Source of the DNA: Methanobacteriota archaeon
GTDB taxonomy: Archaea > Methanobacteriota > Methanobacteria > Methanobacteriales > Methanobacteriaceae
NCBI GenBank assembly: GCA_023434825.1
Contig: JAEYSH010000175.1
Span: forward strand, 1 to 7,590
Reading direction: 5' to 3'
DNA length: 7,590 nt
Part shown: positions 1 through 6,482 of the stretch, piece after piece
Numbering within the stretch: position 1 is the stretch's first letter
How the letters are laid out: each line of letters begins with the position of its first letter
The notes under the pieces: generated by a model
Databases searched by the model: none
The model's input: the letters and a program-made list of their open reading frames with translations, nothing else
Told to the model about the DNA's origin: nothing
Made by a program: the position numbers and the translations under genes

Positions 1-25
1 TTTTACGATCAGTTTCATCAGGCAT
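1..25 (-). CDS. possible start of a gene leaving the window (partial)
   Basis: Only eight codons are visible, reading MPDETDRK and then the window edge. The ATG is preceded by GGTGA (34-30) with a 4-nt spacer, a good archaeal ribosome-binding site. The frame is open further upstream to a TAG at 70-68, reading YDFIKDNLIVIGEE before the Met, and that stretch also looks protein-like. The fragment could therefore be a true gene start, or the inside of a gene whose 5' end was replaced by the palindromic repeat nearby. No family can be named from so little sequence. Confidence 0.35.
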
Positions 26-129
26 TTCTTCACCAATAACAATTAAATTATCTTTAATAAAATCATACTAGAACTATATACTTCAGTTCCTTTATTATTG
101 TATAAATAAAAATGATATTTAAAACCTAG

Positions 130-213
130 CAAAAATGCAGTGCATTTTTGTGGTTCAGAAAATCTCTCAAAACTAAGTTTTGGAGCGCAAAAATCGAGAT
201 TTTTGCAAGCCAC
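130..213. repeat. cluster of short palindromes (REP- or MITE-like element)
   Basis: Three near-perfect hairpins sit almost end to end. The first has 10-bp arms at 130-139 and 141-150 around one base. The second has 7-bp arms CAAAACT and AGTTTTG at 168-174 and 176-182. The third has 9-bp arms GCAAAAATC and GATTTTTGC at 187-195 and 198-206 around GA. GTGG at 150-153 can also pair with CCAC at 210-213, closing the second and third hairpins into one branched fold. The block lies just downstream of the glnA stop and terminator. A 60-codon ORF across it (225-43, minus) would start at TTG with no ribosome-binding site and probably only reflects the repeat. The design resembles a dispersed palindromic repeat, but copy number cannot be seen here. 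Confidence 0.6.
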
Positions 214-230
214 GATTTTCTTCAAATATT

Positions 231-259
231 TAAAAATAAAGAAAATAGGAAAAAATAAA
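231..259 (-). terminator. oligo-T terminator of glnA
   Basis: Directly after the glnA stop codon the transcribed strand is a series of T runs (TTTTTT, TTTT, TTTTT) broken by a few other bases. This is the usual archaeal intrinsic terminator, which needs no hairpin. Confidence 0.6.
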
Positions 260-1588
260 TTAGATGTTTAAGTATTTCTCCAGTTCATACTGGAATACTT
301 GAATTCTGTAATCATCCCATTCTTTCCTTTTGATGGCCATAAACTGGTTATATACATGATCACCAAGAGCTGATTTTACCACTTCGTCTTTTTCAAGCGC
401 ATGGTACGCTTCCCATAGGCTGGATGGTAAAGTATCTACGCCACGAGCGCTTAATTCAGCACTGTTTAGTTCAAACATATCAATTTCTTCTGGTTCTCCA
501 GGATGTACTTTATTTTTAAGACCGTCAAGTCCCGCTTCAAGTGTAGCTGCAAATGCTAGGTATGGGTTACATGAAGGATCAGGGCATCTTAATTCTAGCC
601 TTGTACCTTTACCTCTAGATGCTGGTATCCTTACAAGTGTAGATCTGTTTCTAAGTCCGTAAGCTATGTATACAGGGGCTTCGTATCCTGGGACAAGCCT
701 TTTATAGGAGTTTACAGTAGGAGCTACAACAGCTGAAAGTGCTTTGGAGTGCTTTAAGAGACCTCCAGCAAAGTAAAGTGCTTCTTCTGATAATTGGTTT
801 TCGGTATCAGGGTCAAAGAATATGTTTTCACCATTTTTAAATAGACTCTGGTTTATGTGCATTCCGCTACCGTTTACACCGAAGAATGGTTTAGGCATGA
901 ATGTTACCATATATCCAAGGTTGTCAACAATTGCTTTAATTGCTTGTTTAAATGTTATAACTGCATCTGCTGTTTTTAATGCTTTATCAAATTTGAAATC
1001 GATTTCGTGTTGTCCAGGACCTACTTCGTGATGACTTACTTCAATATCAAAGTTTAAAGATTCTAATCCTAAAACAAGTTCTCTTCTAACATCTGTACCC
1101 TGATCTACAGGTTCTACGTCGAAGTAAACACCCTGATCATGAGGTACTATATATCCGTTTTCATCTTCACCTATTATAAAGAATTCTGGTTCTGGGCCTA
1201 CATAGTATTCATAGCCCTGTTTTTTTGCTTTTTCTAAGGTATTTCTTAGTATGTACCTTGGATCTCCTTCAAAAGGTTTTCCATCTGGCCAGTATATGTC
1301 ACAGATGAACCTGCATACACCTTTTTCTTCAGGTCTCCATGGTAAAGCAGAGAATGTATCTGGATCCGGTTTAAGAACAAGATCACTTTCGTAAATGTTA
1401 ACGAAACCATCAACGGATGAACCGTCAAATAAAAGACCATCTTTAATTACATCTTCAATATCATCTGGTTTAACTAGTGGAATCGCCATATTTTTTGGGG
1501 TTCCATGTATGTCTACAAACTGCAGCCTTACAAATTTTGTGCCGCATTTTTCAATATTTTCAATAACCTGTCCTATTTTATCTGACAT
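260..1588 (-). CDS. glnA: type I glutamine synthetase (GSI-alpha type)
   Basis: A 442-residue cytoplasmic enzyme, the normal length for type I glutamine synthetase, which makes glutamine from glutamate, ammonium and ATP. The active-site signatures are intact: FDGSS (54-58), GPEPEFF (131-137, metal ligands E133 and E135), SHHEVGPGQHEID (185-197, E188 and E195), VNGSGMH (238-244, N239 and H244), the SYKRLVPGYEAP flap, NRS, and RLELR. The region that in adenylylated enzymes reads NLYDL is here DMFEL without Tyr, so adenylylation control is unlikely. The Arg of the B. subtilis feedback loop (FVRIEESD, R62) is Asn64 here (FVNIYESD). The start chosen is the second ATG (1588). The upstream in-frame ATG at 1603 is part of ATGGAGG, whose GGAGG is the ribosome-binding site 8 nt before the chosen start. 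It has its own promoter with an NrpR-like operator, so nitrogen control is likely. The family assignment is certain. Confidence 0.97.
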   Translation of the reverse strand: MSDKIGQVIENIEKCGTKFVRLQFVDIHGTPKNMAIPLVKPDDIEDVIKDGLLFDGSSVDGFVNIYESDLVLKPDPDTFSALPWRPEEKGVCRFICDIYWPDGKPFEGDPRYILRNTLEKAKKQGYEYYVGPEPEFFIIGEDENGYIVPHDQGVYFDVEPVDQGTDVRRELVLGLESLNFDIEVSHHEVGPGQHEIDFKFDKALKTADAVITFKQAIKAIVDNLGYMVTFMPKPFFGVNGSGMHINQSLFKNGENIFFDPDTENQLSEEALYFAGGLLKHSKALSAVVAPTVNSYKRLVPGYEAPVYIAYGLRNRSTLVRIPASRGKGTRLELRCPDPSCNPYLAFAATLEAGLDGLKNKVHPGEPEEIDMFELNSAELSARGVDTLPSSLWEAYHALEKDEVVKSALGDHVYNQFMAIKRKEWDDYRIQVFQYELEKYLNI

Positions 1589-1627
1589 TAAATTTTCCTC
1601 CATGATAAATTAGAGTTAATCTGTACC

Positions 1628-1641
1628 GGAAGTATGTTTCC
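1628..1641 (-). promoter_or_regulatory. NrpR-like operator of glnA
   Basis: The minus strand reads GGAAACATACTTCC, an exact GGAA-N6-TTCC match to the nitrogen repressor NrpR operator known from Methanococcus. It begins about 9 nt after the TATA box and covers the predicted transcription start, where a repressor would block initiation. The gene behind it is glnA, a classic NrpR target. The motif is seen directly; binding is inferred. Confidence 0.75.
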
Positions 1642-1650
1642 TTTTAGTTC

Positions 1651-1658
1651 TATATAAA
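1651..1658 (-). promoter_or_regulatory. TATA box of the glnA promoter
   Basis: TTTATATA on the minus strand is an archaeal box A, preceded by a purine-containing CGAAACA that could serve as the TFB recognition element. Initiation about 25 nt downstream would fall at roughly 1628-1632, giving a leader of about 40 nt before the glnA ATG at 1588. Confidence 0.7.
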
Positions 1659-1706
1659 TGTTTCGGGATCAAGTTATATACTAATGATACATTTTTTAAA
1701 TTCAAA

Positions 1707-1719
1707 CAAAATAAAAAAG
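1707..1719 (-). terminator. oligo-T terminator after the glutamine synthetase paralogue
   Basis: CTTTTTTATTTTG on the transcribed strand, about 30 nt after the stop codon at 1749. With the separate glnA promoter downstream, it suggests the two glutamine synthetase genes are transcribed independently, although read-through is possible. Confidence 0.5.
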
Positions 1720-1748
1720 ATTAATAGATTTTAAGGTATTATTTCCTT

Positions 1749-3074
<1,326 letters not shown>

Positions 3075-3130
3075 CTATTAACCCCGAAATCCTTTTTTTA
3101 GACAATAATAAATTACTGGAATTTAACTAG

Positions 3131-3140
3131 TGTATAATAA
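3131..3140 (-). promoter_or_regulatory. candidate TATA box for the glutamine synthetase paralogue
   Basis: TTATTATACA on the minus strand lies about 60 nt before the ATG at 3074 and would give a leader of around 35 nt. A second candidate, TTTATAT at 3221-3215, would give a leader of about 120 nt. In DNA this AT-rich neither can be preferred strongly. Confidence 0.3.
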
Positions 3141-3249
3141 ATTAACATCCAGTCCTTGATTATAATTCAACTTAAAATATTAAAAATATTGTTATTTAGA
3201 TGAATTTATTTTAGATATAAATAAGATTTAGAGGACTAAATCATTATTT

Positions 3250-3266
3250 TTTATTTTAAAAATAAA
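3250..3266 (-). terminator. AU-rich hairpin, possible terminator of a small transcript
   Basis: TTTATTTT and AAAATAAA form 8-bp arms around one base. On the minus strand this gives a T-rich stretch 17 nt after the small ORF stop at 3283, as expected for the end of a short transcript. In such AT-rich DNA it could be chance. Confidence 0.35.
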
Positions 3267-3282
3267 CAATTTTCAATGAAAC

Positions 3283-3360
3283 TTAGTTTTTTCGTGAGTA
3301 TTTTAAACAAGTTAAAATACCAAGCATTAAAGCAATTAAAGGAACATCTGTTCCATGCAT
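3283..3360 (-). CDS. candidate 25-residue hydrophobic microprotein (or anchor remnant)
   Basis: The ORF encodes 25 residues, beginning MHGTDVPLIALMLGILTC and ending KYSRKN. It is a short polar head, one hydrophobic segment long enough for a single membrane helix, and a basic tail. An in-frame TGA lies immediately before the ATG, so this is the full possible length. There is no clear ribosome-binding site, but the predicted transcription start falls only a few bases upstream, so a leaderless message is possible. The NrpR-like operator lies inside its first codons. The same shape (T/D-V/I-P, helix, basic tail) is typical of C-terminal anchors of archaeal surface proteins, so it may be the decayed end of such a gene. 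It could also be fortuitous and the transcript a non-coding RNA. Function unknown. Confidence 0.3.
   Translation of the reverse strand: MHGTDVPLIALMLGILTCLKYSRKN
3298..3320. repeat. perfect 9-bp inverted repeat (hairpin)
   Basis: GTATTTTAA (3298-3306) and TTAAAATAC (3312-3320) pair fully around a 5-base loop. It lies downstream of the NrpR-like operator, inside the 25-codon ORF. It could be part of a structured small RNA or an additional regulator site. Confidence 0.5.
3341..3354 (-). promoter_or_regulatory. second NrpR-like operator
   Basis: GGAACATCTGTTCC matches GGAA-N6-TTCC and is more symmetric than the glnA site, with 6-bp arms GGAACA and TGTTCC. It begins about 34 nt downstream of the centre of a TATA-like box (3392-3385), so it would lie just past the predicted transcription start. 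The target could be the small unit here or the glutamine synthetase paralogue about 270 bp downstream. Confidence 0.65.
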
Positions 3361-3384
3361 TCATATTAGTCTTTGGGAAATAAC

Positions 3385-3392
3385 TTATATAA
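3385..3392 (-). promoter_or_regulatory. TATA-like box upstream of the second NrpR-like operator
   Basis: TTATATAA, symmetric and so readable on both strands. On the minus strand it would start transcription at about 3362, immediately upstream of the small ORF and the operator. No obvious purine-rich TFB element precedes it. Confidence 0.4.
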
Positions 3393-3418
3393 TTAATTAA
3401 ATCTAATATTTATCAAAT

Positions 3419-3474
3419 TGAACACGATTTGATTATATGAAATCAATATTTAGCTTATTTAATATCTGTGTTCA
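3419..3474. other. possible three-way-junction fold downstream of the ThiF-like gene
   Basis: TGAACAC (3419-3425) pairs with GTGTTCA (3468-3474). Inside it are two weaker stems, GATTT/AAATC (3426-3430, 3440-3444) and ATATT/AATAT (3446-3450, 3461-3465), with only 0, 1 and 2 unpaired bases at the junction. The outer stem is convincing; the inner AT-only stems could be chance. Confidence 0.3.
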
Positions 3475-3489
3475 TGAAGTTTTCCAAAA

Positions 3490-4242
3490 CTAGAATTTGA
3501 CAGTCGAAAAAGGTTCTTTACTTAACAAATCAAACATTAAAACATCTGGGGCCATAATTGAATCTCCCTGAAGTGTAATAAGTTTAAAAGCTTCAAATGC
3601 TTGTAAACAACCCACAATATTTGGAACAGGGGCAATAACAGGAGGAACTTCTGCACCCATCTCCTTAACCTGTGCAATCACTTCATCATTTAGTTCTTTA
3701 CCTAAAGATGGTAATTTAAATAATTCCTCGTATTTGGGGGTATCGCTAGTAAATACGCTCAATTGACCCATTGTTCCATGAATAGCCCCATGAACAAATG
3801 GAATTTTTGACTCATATGCATATCTACTTAGTATAATTCTTGTTACAAGGTTATCTAGAGCATCTATTACAATATCGCTATCTTCAACGATTTTTTCAAC
3901 ATTATCTCCATTTAATTCCTCTTCAAATGCTGTAATGTTAACAAATGGATTTATTGATTTTAATGTTTCATAGGTAGTATTTACTTTTGATTTTCCGACA
4001 CTATAAAAGCTGCTCATAAGCTGGCGGTTAATATTGGAGACATCAAATGTATCTTTATCAATTATGGTAAGATTACCAATTCCCATCCTCACAAGCATTT
4101 CTGTAGTGGCCCCTCCAATTCCACCGCACCCAATAACGGTTATATTTGCATCTTTAAGCCTTTCTTGCTGTGATTTGGTTACAACGCCCATCTGTCTACT
4201 TACAATTTCCCAGTAAGCCATTCCTTCATATCTTCTTGGCAT
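3490..4242 (-). CDS. ThiF/MoeB/HesA-family E1-like adenylyltransferase
   Basis: A 250-residue cytoplasmic protein of the E1-like family, which uses ATP to adenylate a carboxylate, usually the C-terminal glycine of a ubiquitin-like sulfur carrier. Visible are the nucleotide-binding GCGGIGG (38-44), IDKDTFDVSNINRQ (61-74) with the conserved Asp and NxNRQ, and DALDN (127-131), matching the catalytic Asp motif of MoeB and ThiF. The paired CxxC zinc cysteines of MoeB and ThiF are missing: KYEELF (170-175) stands where CYRCLF is expected, and the only cysteines are C39 and C212. It may therefore act on another carboxylate, as HcgE of FeGP-cofactor synthesis does, but no hcg or hmd genes are nearby. 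The start has GGAG 8 nt upstream. It follows the cofH-like gene by 45 bp, probably in one operon. Family sure, substrate unknown. Confidence 0.88.
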   Translation of the reverse strand: MPRRYEGMAYWEIVSRQMGVVTKSQQERLKDANITVIGCGGIGGATTEMLVRMGIGNLTIIDKDTFDVSNINRQLMSSFYSVGKSKVNTTYETLKSINPFVNITAFEEELNGDNVEKIVEDSDIVIDALDNLVTRIILSRYAYESKIPFVHGAIHGTMGQLSVFTSDTPKYEELFKLPSLGKELNDEVIAQVKEMGAEVPPVIAPVPNIVGCLQAFEAFKLITLQGDSIMAPDVLMFDLLSKEPFSTVKF

Positions 4243-4287
4243 AATTATGCTCCTGTATTTTCATAATTAATAATTAAATATAATTAG

Positions 4288-5337
4288 CTATTCAACCATT
4301 TCATAAGTTGTAGTACGTTCTTTAGGTACTCTTCCTATGGCTTTAATTATTTCAAACATTTTTTCACGGGATAAATATTCTCCATAAGATGCACCGGCAG
4401 CTATAGATATTTTATCTTCCATCATAGTTCCTCCCAGATCATTTGCACCGCAGCAAAGCACTACCTGTGCCATTCTGGTACCTATTTTTATCCATGAAGC
4501 CTGGATATTGGGAATATTTCTACCTAAAATTATTCTTGCAATTGCGTGAAGTTTAAGGTCATCCATGCCGCTTGCGCCTGCAGATTCATCACCTGCATCA
4601 TTATTTTCACCAAGAAAAGTCATGGGCACTAATTCAGTAAATCCGCCCGTTTTACGCTGTATATCCCGCAATATCAATAAATGATCAATTCTATCTTCCC
4701 ATTTTTCAACAGTGCCGTACATAATGGTTGATGTAGTTGGAATACCGACTTCATGCGCTTCTGTTATAATATCAACCCATTGTGAAGTAGTTACTTTTTT
4801 TGGACATATTTTTTCCCTTACAGAATCAACAAGGATCTCTGCAGATGCTCCAGTCAAAGTATCCAGCCCAGATTTTCTAAATTCTTTTAAAGCTTCTTTT
4901 GTAGTCATTTCTGATAATTTAGCTGCGTGATAAACTTCTACTGGTGACAATGTGTGAAGTTCGATATCAAAATTTGATTTAATGGTTTCAAATAGATTGC
5001 AGTAATAGTCAACTGTCATGTGGGGCATTACGCCGCCGAATAAACATATTTCAGTTGCTCCAACATCTTTTGCTTCTTTGATACTTTGTAATATCTCTTC
5101 AATACTCATATCGTACCCAATACTGTCTCTAAAGGAGCAAAATTCACATCCAATCATGCACTGGTCTGTAATGTGTATGTTCCTGTTTGCAACAAATGTA
5201 ACTTCATCACCAACGATTTCTTTACGTAGTTTATCTGCTGTATCAAATAACTGGAACGGATTTATATTAATAAGTTCCAAAGCATCTTCTTTGGTGATTT
5301 TCCCTGCAAGCGAGCGTTTGTATATGTCTTCAATCAT
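4288..5337 (-). CDS. cofH: CofH-family radical SAM enzyme (F420 deazaflavin synthesis)
   Basis: A 349-residue radical SAM protein. CofH joins 5-amino-6-ribitylaminouracil with the hydroxyphenyl part of tyrosine, and CofG then closes the ring to give the F0 chromophore of coenzyme F420, the hydride carrier of methanogens. The [4Fe-4S] motif CX3CX2C is C60, C64 and C67 (CMIGCEFC). Other family marks are AEILVDSVREKICPKKV, TSTIMYGTVEKWEDRIDHL, RKTGGFTELVPM, NIQASWIKIGTRMAQ and GANDLGGTMMEDKIS. Some usual blocks are altered: the expected QGGLHP reads FGGVMP. Several methanogens carry two cofH paralogues, so this may be the second, possibly specialised copy; MqnC and MqnE are less likely relatives. 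The start has AGAGGA 5-6 nt upstream. A possible promoter TATATT lies at 5408-5403. The ThiF-like gene follows 45 bp downstream. Confidence 0.82.
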   Translation of the reverse strand: MIEDIYKRSLAGKITKEDALELININPFQLFDTADKLRKEIVGDEVTFVANRNIHITDQCMIGCEFCSFRDSIGYDMSIEEILQSIKEAKDVGATEICLFGGVMPHMTVDYYCNLFETIKSNFDIELHTLSPVEVYHAAKLSEMTTKEALKEFRKSGLDTLTGASAEILVDSVREKICPKKVTTSQWVDIITEAHEVGIPTTSTIMYGTVEKWEDRIDHLLILRDIQRKTGGFTELVPMTFLGENNDAGDESAGASGMDDLKLHAIARIILGRNIPNIQASWIKIGTRMAQVVLCCGANDLGGTMMEDKISIAAGASYGEYLSREKMFEIIKAIGRVPKERTTTYEMVE

Positions 5338-5442
5338 AAAAATCCTCTTTTAGTATAATAAACTTTAAAATATCAAAATTTCTTTATTCATTAAAATATC
5401 TGAATATAGTTAAATAAATTGTGTTTTAGATATTGGTATATT

Positions 5443-5482
5443 GAAAAAATAATTAAAAAATAAGAATTAAAAGGAAAAAATA
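5443..5482 (-). terminator. triple oligo-T terminator after the AIM24 gene
   Basis: On the transcribed strand three runs of six T and one of four T follow each other within 40 nt, starting about 30 nt after the stop codon. This is a strong archaeal-type terminator separating the gene from the cofH-like operon. The remaining bases up to 5338 hold the cofH promoter region and nothing else clear. Confidence 0.6.
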
Positions 5483-5512
5483 TTTATTTCATGTTTAATC
5501 GTGGAGTTTAAG

Positions 5513-6337
5513 TTATACTTGACCGTAACCACCAGCAAATTCTTCATAAGGCTGGACAATTACAAAACCTTCTCCTCTAAAGCCCATCTGGAATGTTTCT
5601 CCACTTCCACGGCCCAGTAGCGTGCCTAAATTCATATCTGTTTTGTAATCAATGGATAAACCATCGGACCATGCTACAGTTGCGTTTGGATCAGTGTATA
5701 CAGGTCTATCTGGAGTTACTGCAAGTGTTATTGGTGTGTAATGGGTTGTTATTGCGATCATTCCATATCCTTGTAGTCTAATGTTGAAAAGTCCTCCAGA
5801 CATCGCTCCGGCACCGGACATCATTTTTATATCCCAGTCAATTTGTTCTTCAAATGCAAGGATATCATTTCCGTTAACATAAAGTCTGTAGCCTTCAAGG
5901 TTTAATATAGTTATTTTCTTTCCTTTATCAGCTAGATAAACGTGTCCCTGACCTTTTGCTGACATAAGCTTGCTGCTTTCTCCACTAACTTTTTTCATTA
6001 AAAATTTGTCAATTCCACCTTCAAGGGAACTCTGCTTTTTAAACTTCACATCTCCCGTATAAGCTACCATTGAACCTAATTTGGCCCACACTTTCCCATT
6101 TAAATTGACATCCAGCAAGTAATCGTTTTCAAGTTCAAATACTTCTTCACCCACATTTTTTTCTGCAGTTCTATCTAAAAATGCTTGAACTGAATATTTG
6201 CTTGATGAGGGTTTTTCCCCGTAAGCTTCTTCAACAACTTCTACTTCTTCAACAGAAGCCTGTTCTATTTTTGTACCACATTCAGGGCAGAACTGACCTC
6301 CGTCCGCTATATTTTCACCACAGTTTGGACATTCCAT
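5513..6337 (-). CDS. zinc-ribbon protein with AIM24 (DUF124) domain
   Basis: A 274-residue protein with no signal peptide or membrane segment. The N-terminus is a zinc ribbon, CPNC...CPEC (C3, C6, C17, C20), followed by a Glu-rich linker (about 24-45) and a beta-rich AIM24/TIGR00266-type domain (about 55-265). Diagnostic stretches are KVWAKLGSMVAYTG, GGLFNIRLQGYGMIAITTH, PNATVAWSDGL and GETFQMGFRGEGFVIVQP. The tail is Gly-rich (FAGGYGQV). AIM24 proteins are widespread in bacteria and archaea, but their biochemical role is unknown; the yeast member affects mitochondrial inner-membrane organisation. The start chosen is the ATG at 6337. The in-frame ATG at 6349 is ATGGTGG, whose GGTGG is the ribosome-binding site for the later start. 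A candidate TATA box (TATAATT, 6384-6378) lies about 45 bp upstream. It seems a single-gene unit. Confidence 0.88.
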   Translation of the reverse strand: MECPNCGENIADGGQFCPECGTKIEQASVEEVEVVEEAYGEKPSSSKYSVQAFLDRTAEKNVGEEVFELENDYLLDVNLNGKVWAKLGSMVAYTGDVKFKKQSSLEGGIDKFLMKKVSGESSKLMSAKGQGHVYLADKGKKITILNLEGYRLYVNGNDILAFEEQIDWDIKMMSGAGAMSGGLFNIRLQGYGMIAITTHYTPITLAVTPDRPVYTDPNATVAWSDGLSIDYKTDMNLGTLLGRGSGETFQMGFRGEGFVIVQPYEEFAGGYGQV

Positions 6338-6436
6338 TATTACCACCATTCATCTTTTTCTTCAATATTAATCAAGAAATTATAGGGTTTTAATTTATTT
6401 AATCTTTTCTAAATCATTTAATTGGCTTTAATCTCC

Positions 6437-6452
6437 ATGATTAATTAATCAT
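6437..6452. repeat. perfect 16-bp palindrome upstream of the AIM24 gene
   Basis: ATGATTAATTAATCAT is identical to its reverse complement. It lies 100-115 bp before the AIM24 start and 31 bp after the transporter stop, so it could be an operator for a dimeric regulator. Being all but two bases A or T, it could also be chance. Confidence 0.35.
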
Positions 6453-6473
6453 AAAACTTATTATTCAGAATCC

Positions 6474-6482
6474 TAAAAAAAT
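6474..6482 (-). terminator. oligo-T terminator after the CadD-like gene
   Basis: The minus strand immediately after the TAA-adjacent end of the gene reads GATTTTTTTAGG, a run of seven T and a plausible archaeal terminator. Confidence 0.45.

Larger units (their letters stand above)
3075..3489. other. 415-bp non-coding stretch with several regulatory or structural signals
   Basis: No long ORF is present between the ThiF-like gene and the glutamine synthetase paralogue. From the upstream side on the minus strand it holds a possible branched fold (3474-3419), a TATA-like box (3392-3385), an NrpR-like operator (3354-3341), a 25-codon ORF (3360-3283) that overlaps a 9-bp hairpin (3320-3298), an AU-rich hairpin (3266-3250), and candidate promoters for the downstream gene. 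The entries below describe these parts. Confidence 0.6.

Noticed and set aside
43..225. 60-codon ORF on the minus strand across the palindromes
   Set aside because: It would start at TTG without a ribosome-binding site, and most of its sequence is hairpin arms. It is better explained as a structured repeat.
1246..1440. Minus-strand 64-codon ORF inside glnA
   Set aside because: Shadow frame of a certain glutamine synthetase gene, with no family features.
5018..5353. Plus-strand 111-codon ORF opposite the cofH-like gene
   Set aside because: Antisense shadow of a well-supported radical SAM gene; the composition is not protein-like, and no promoter or ribosome-binding site is seen.
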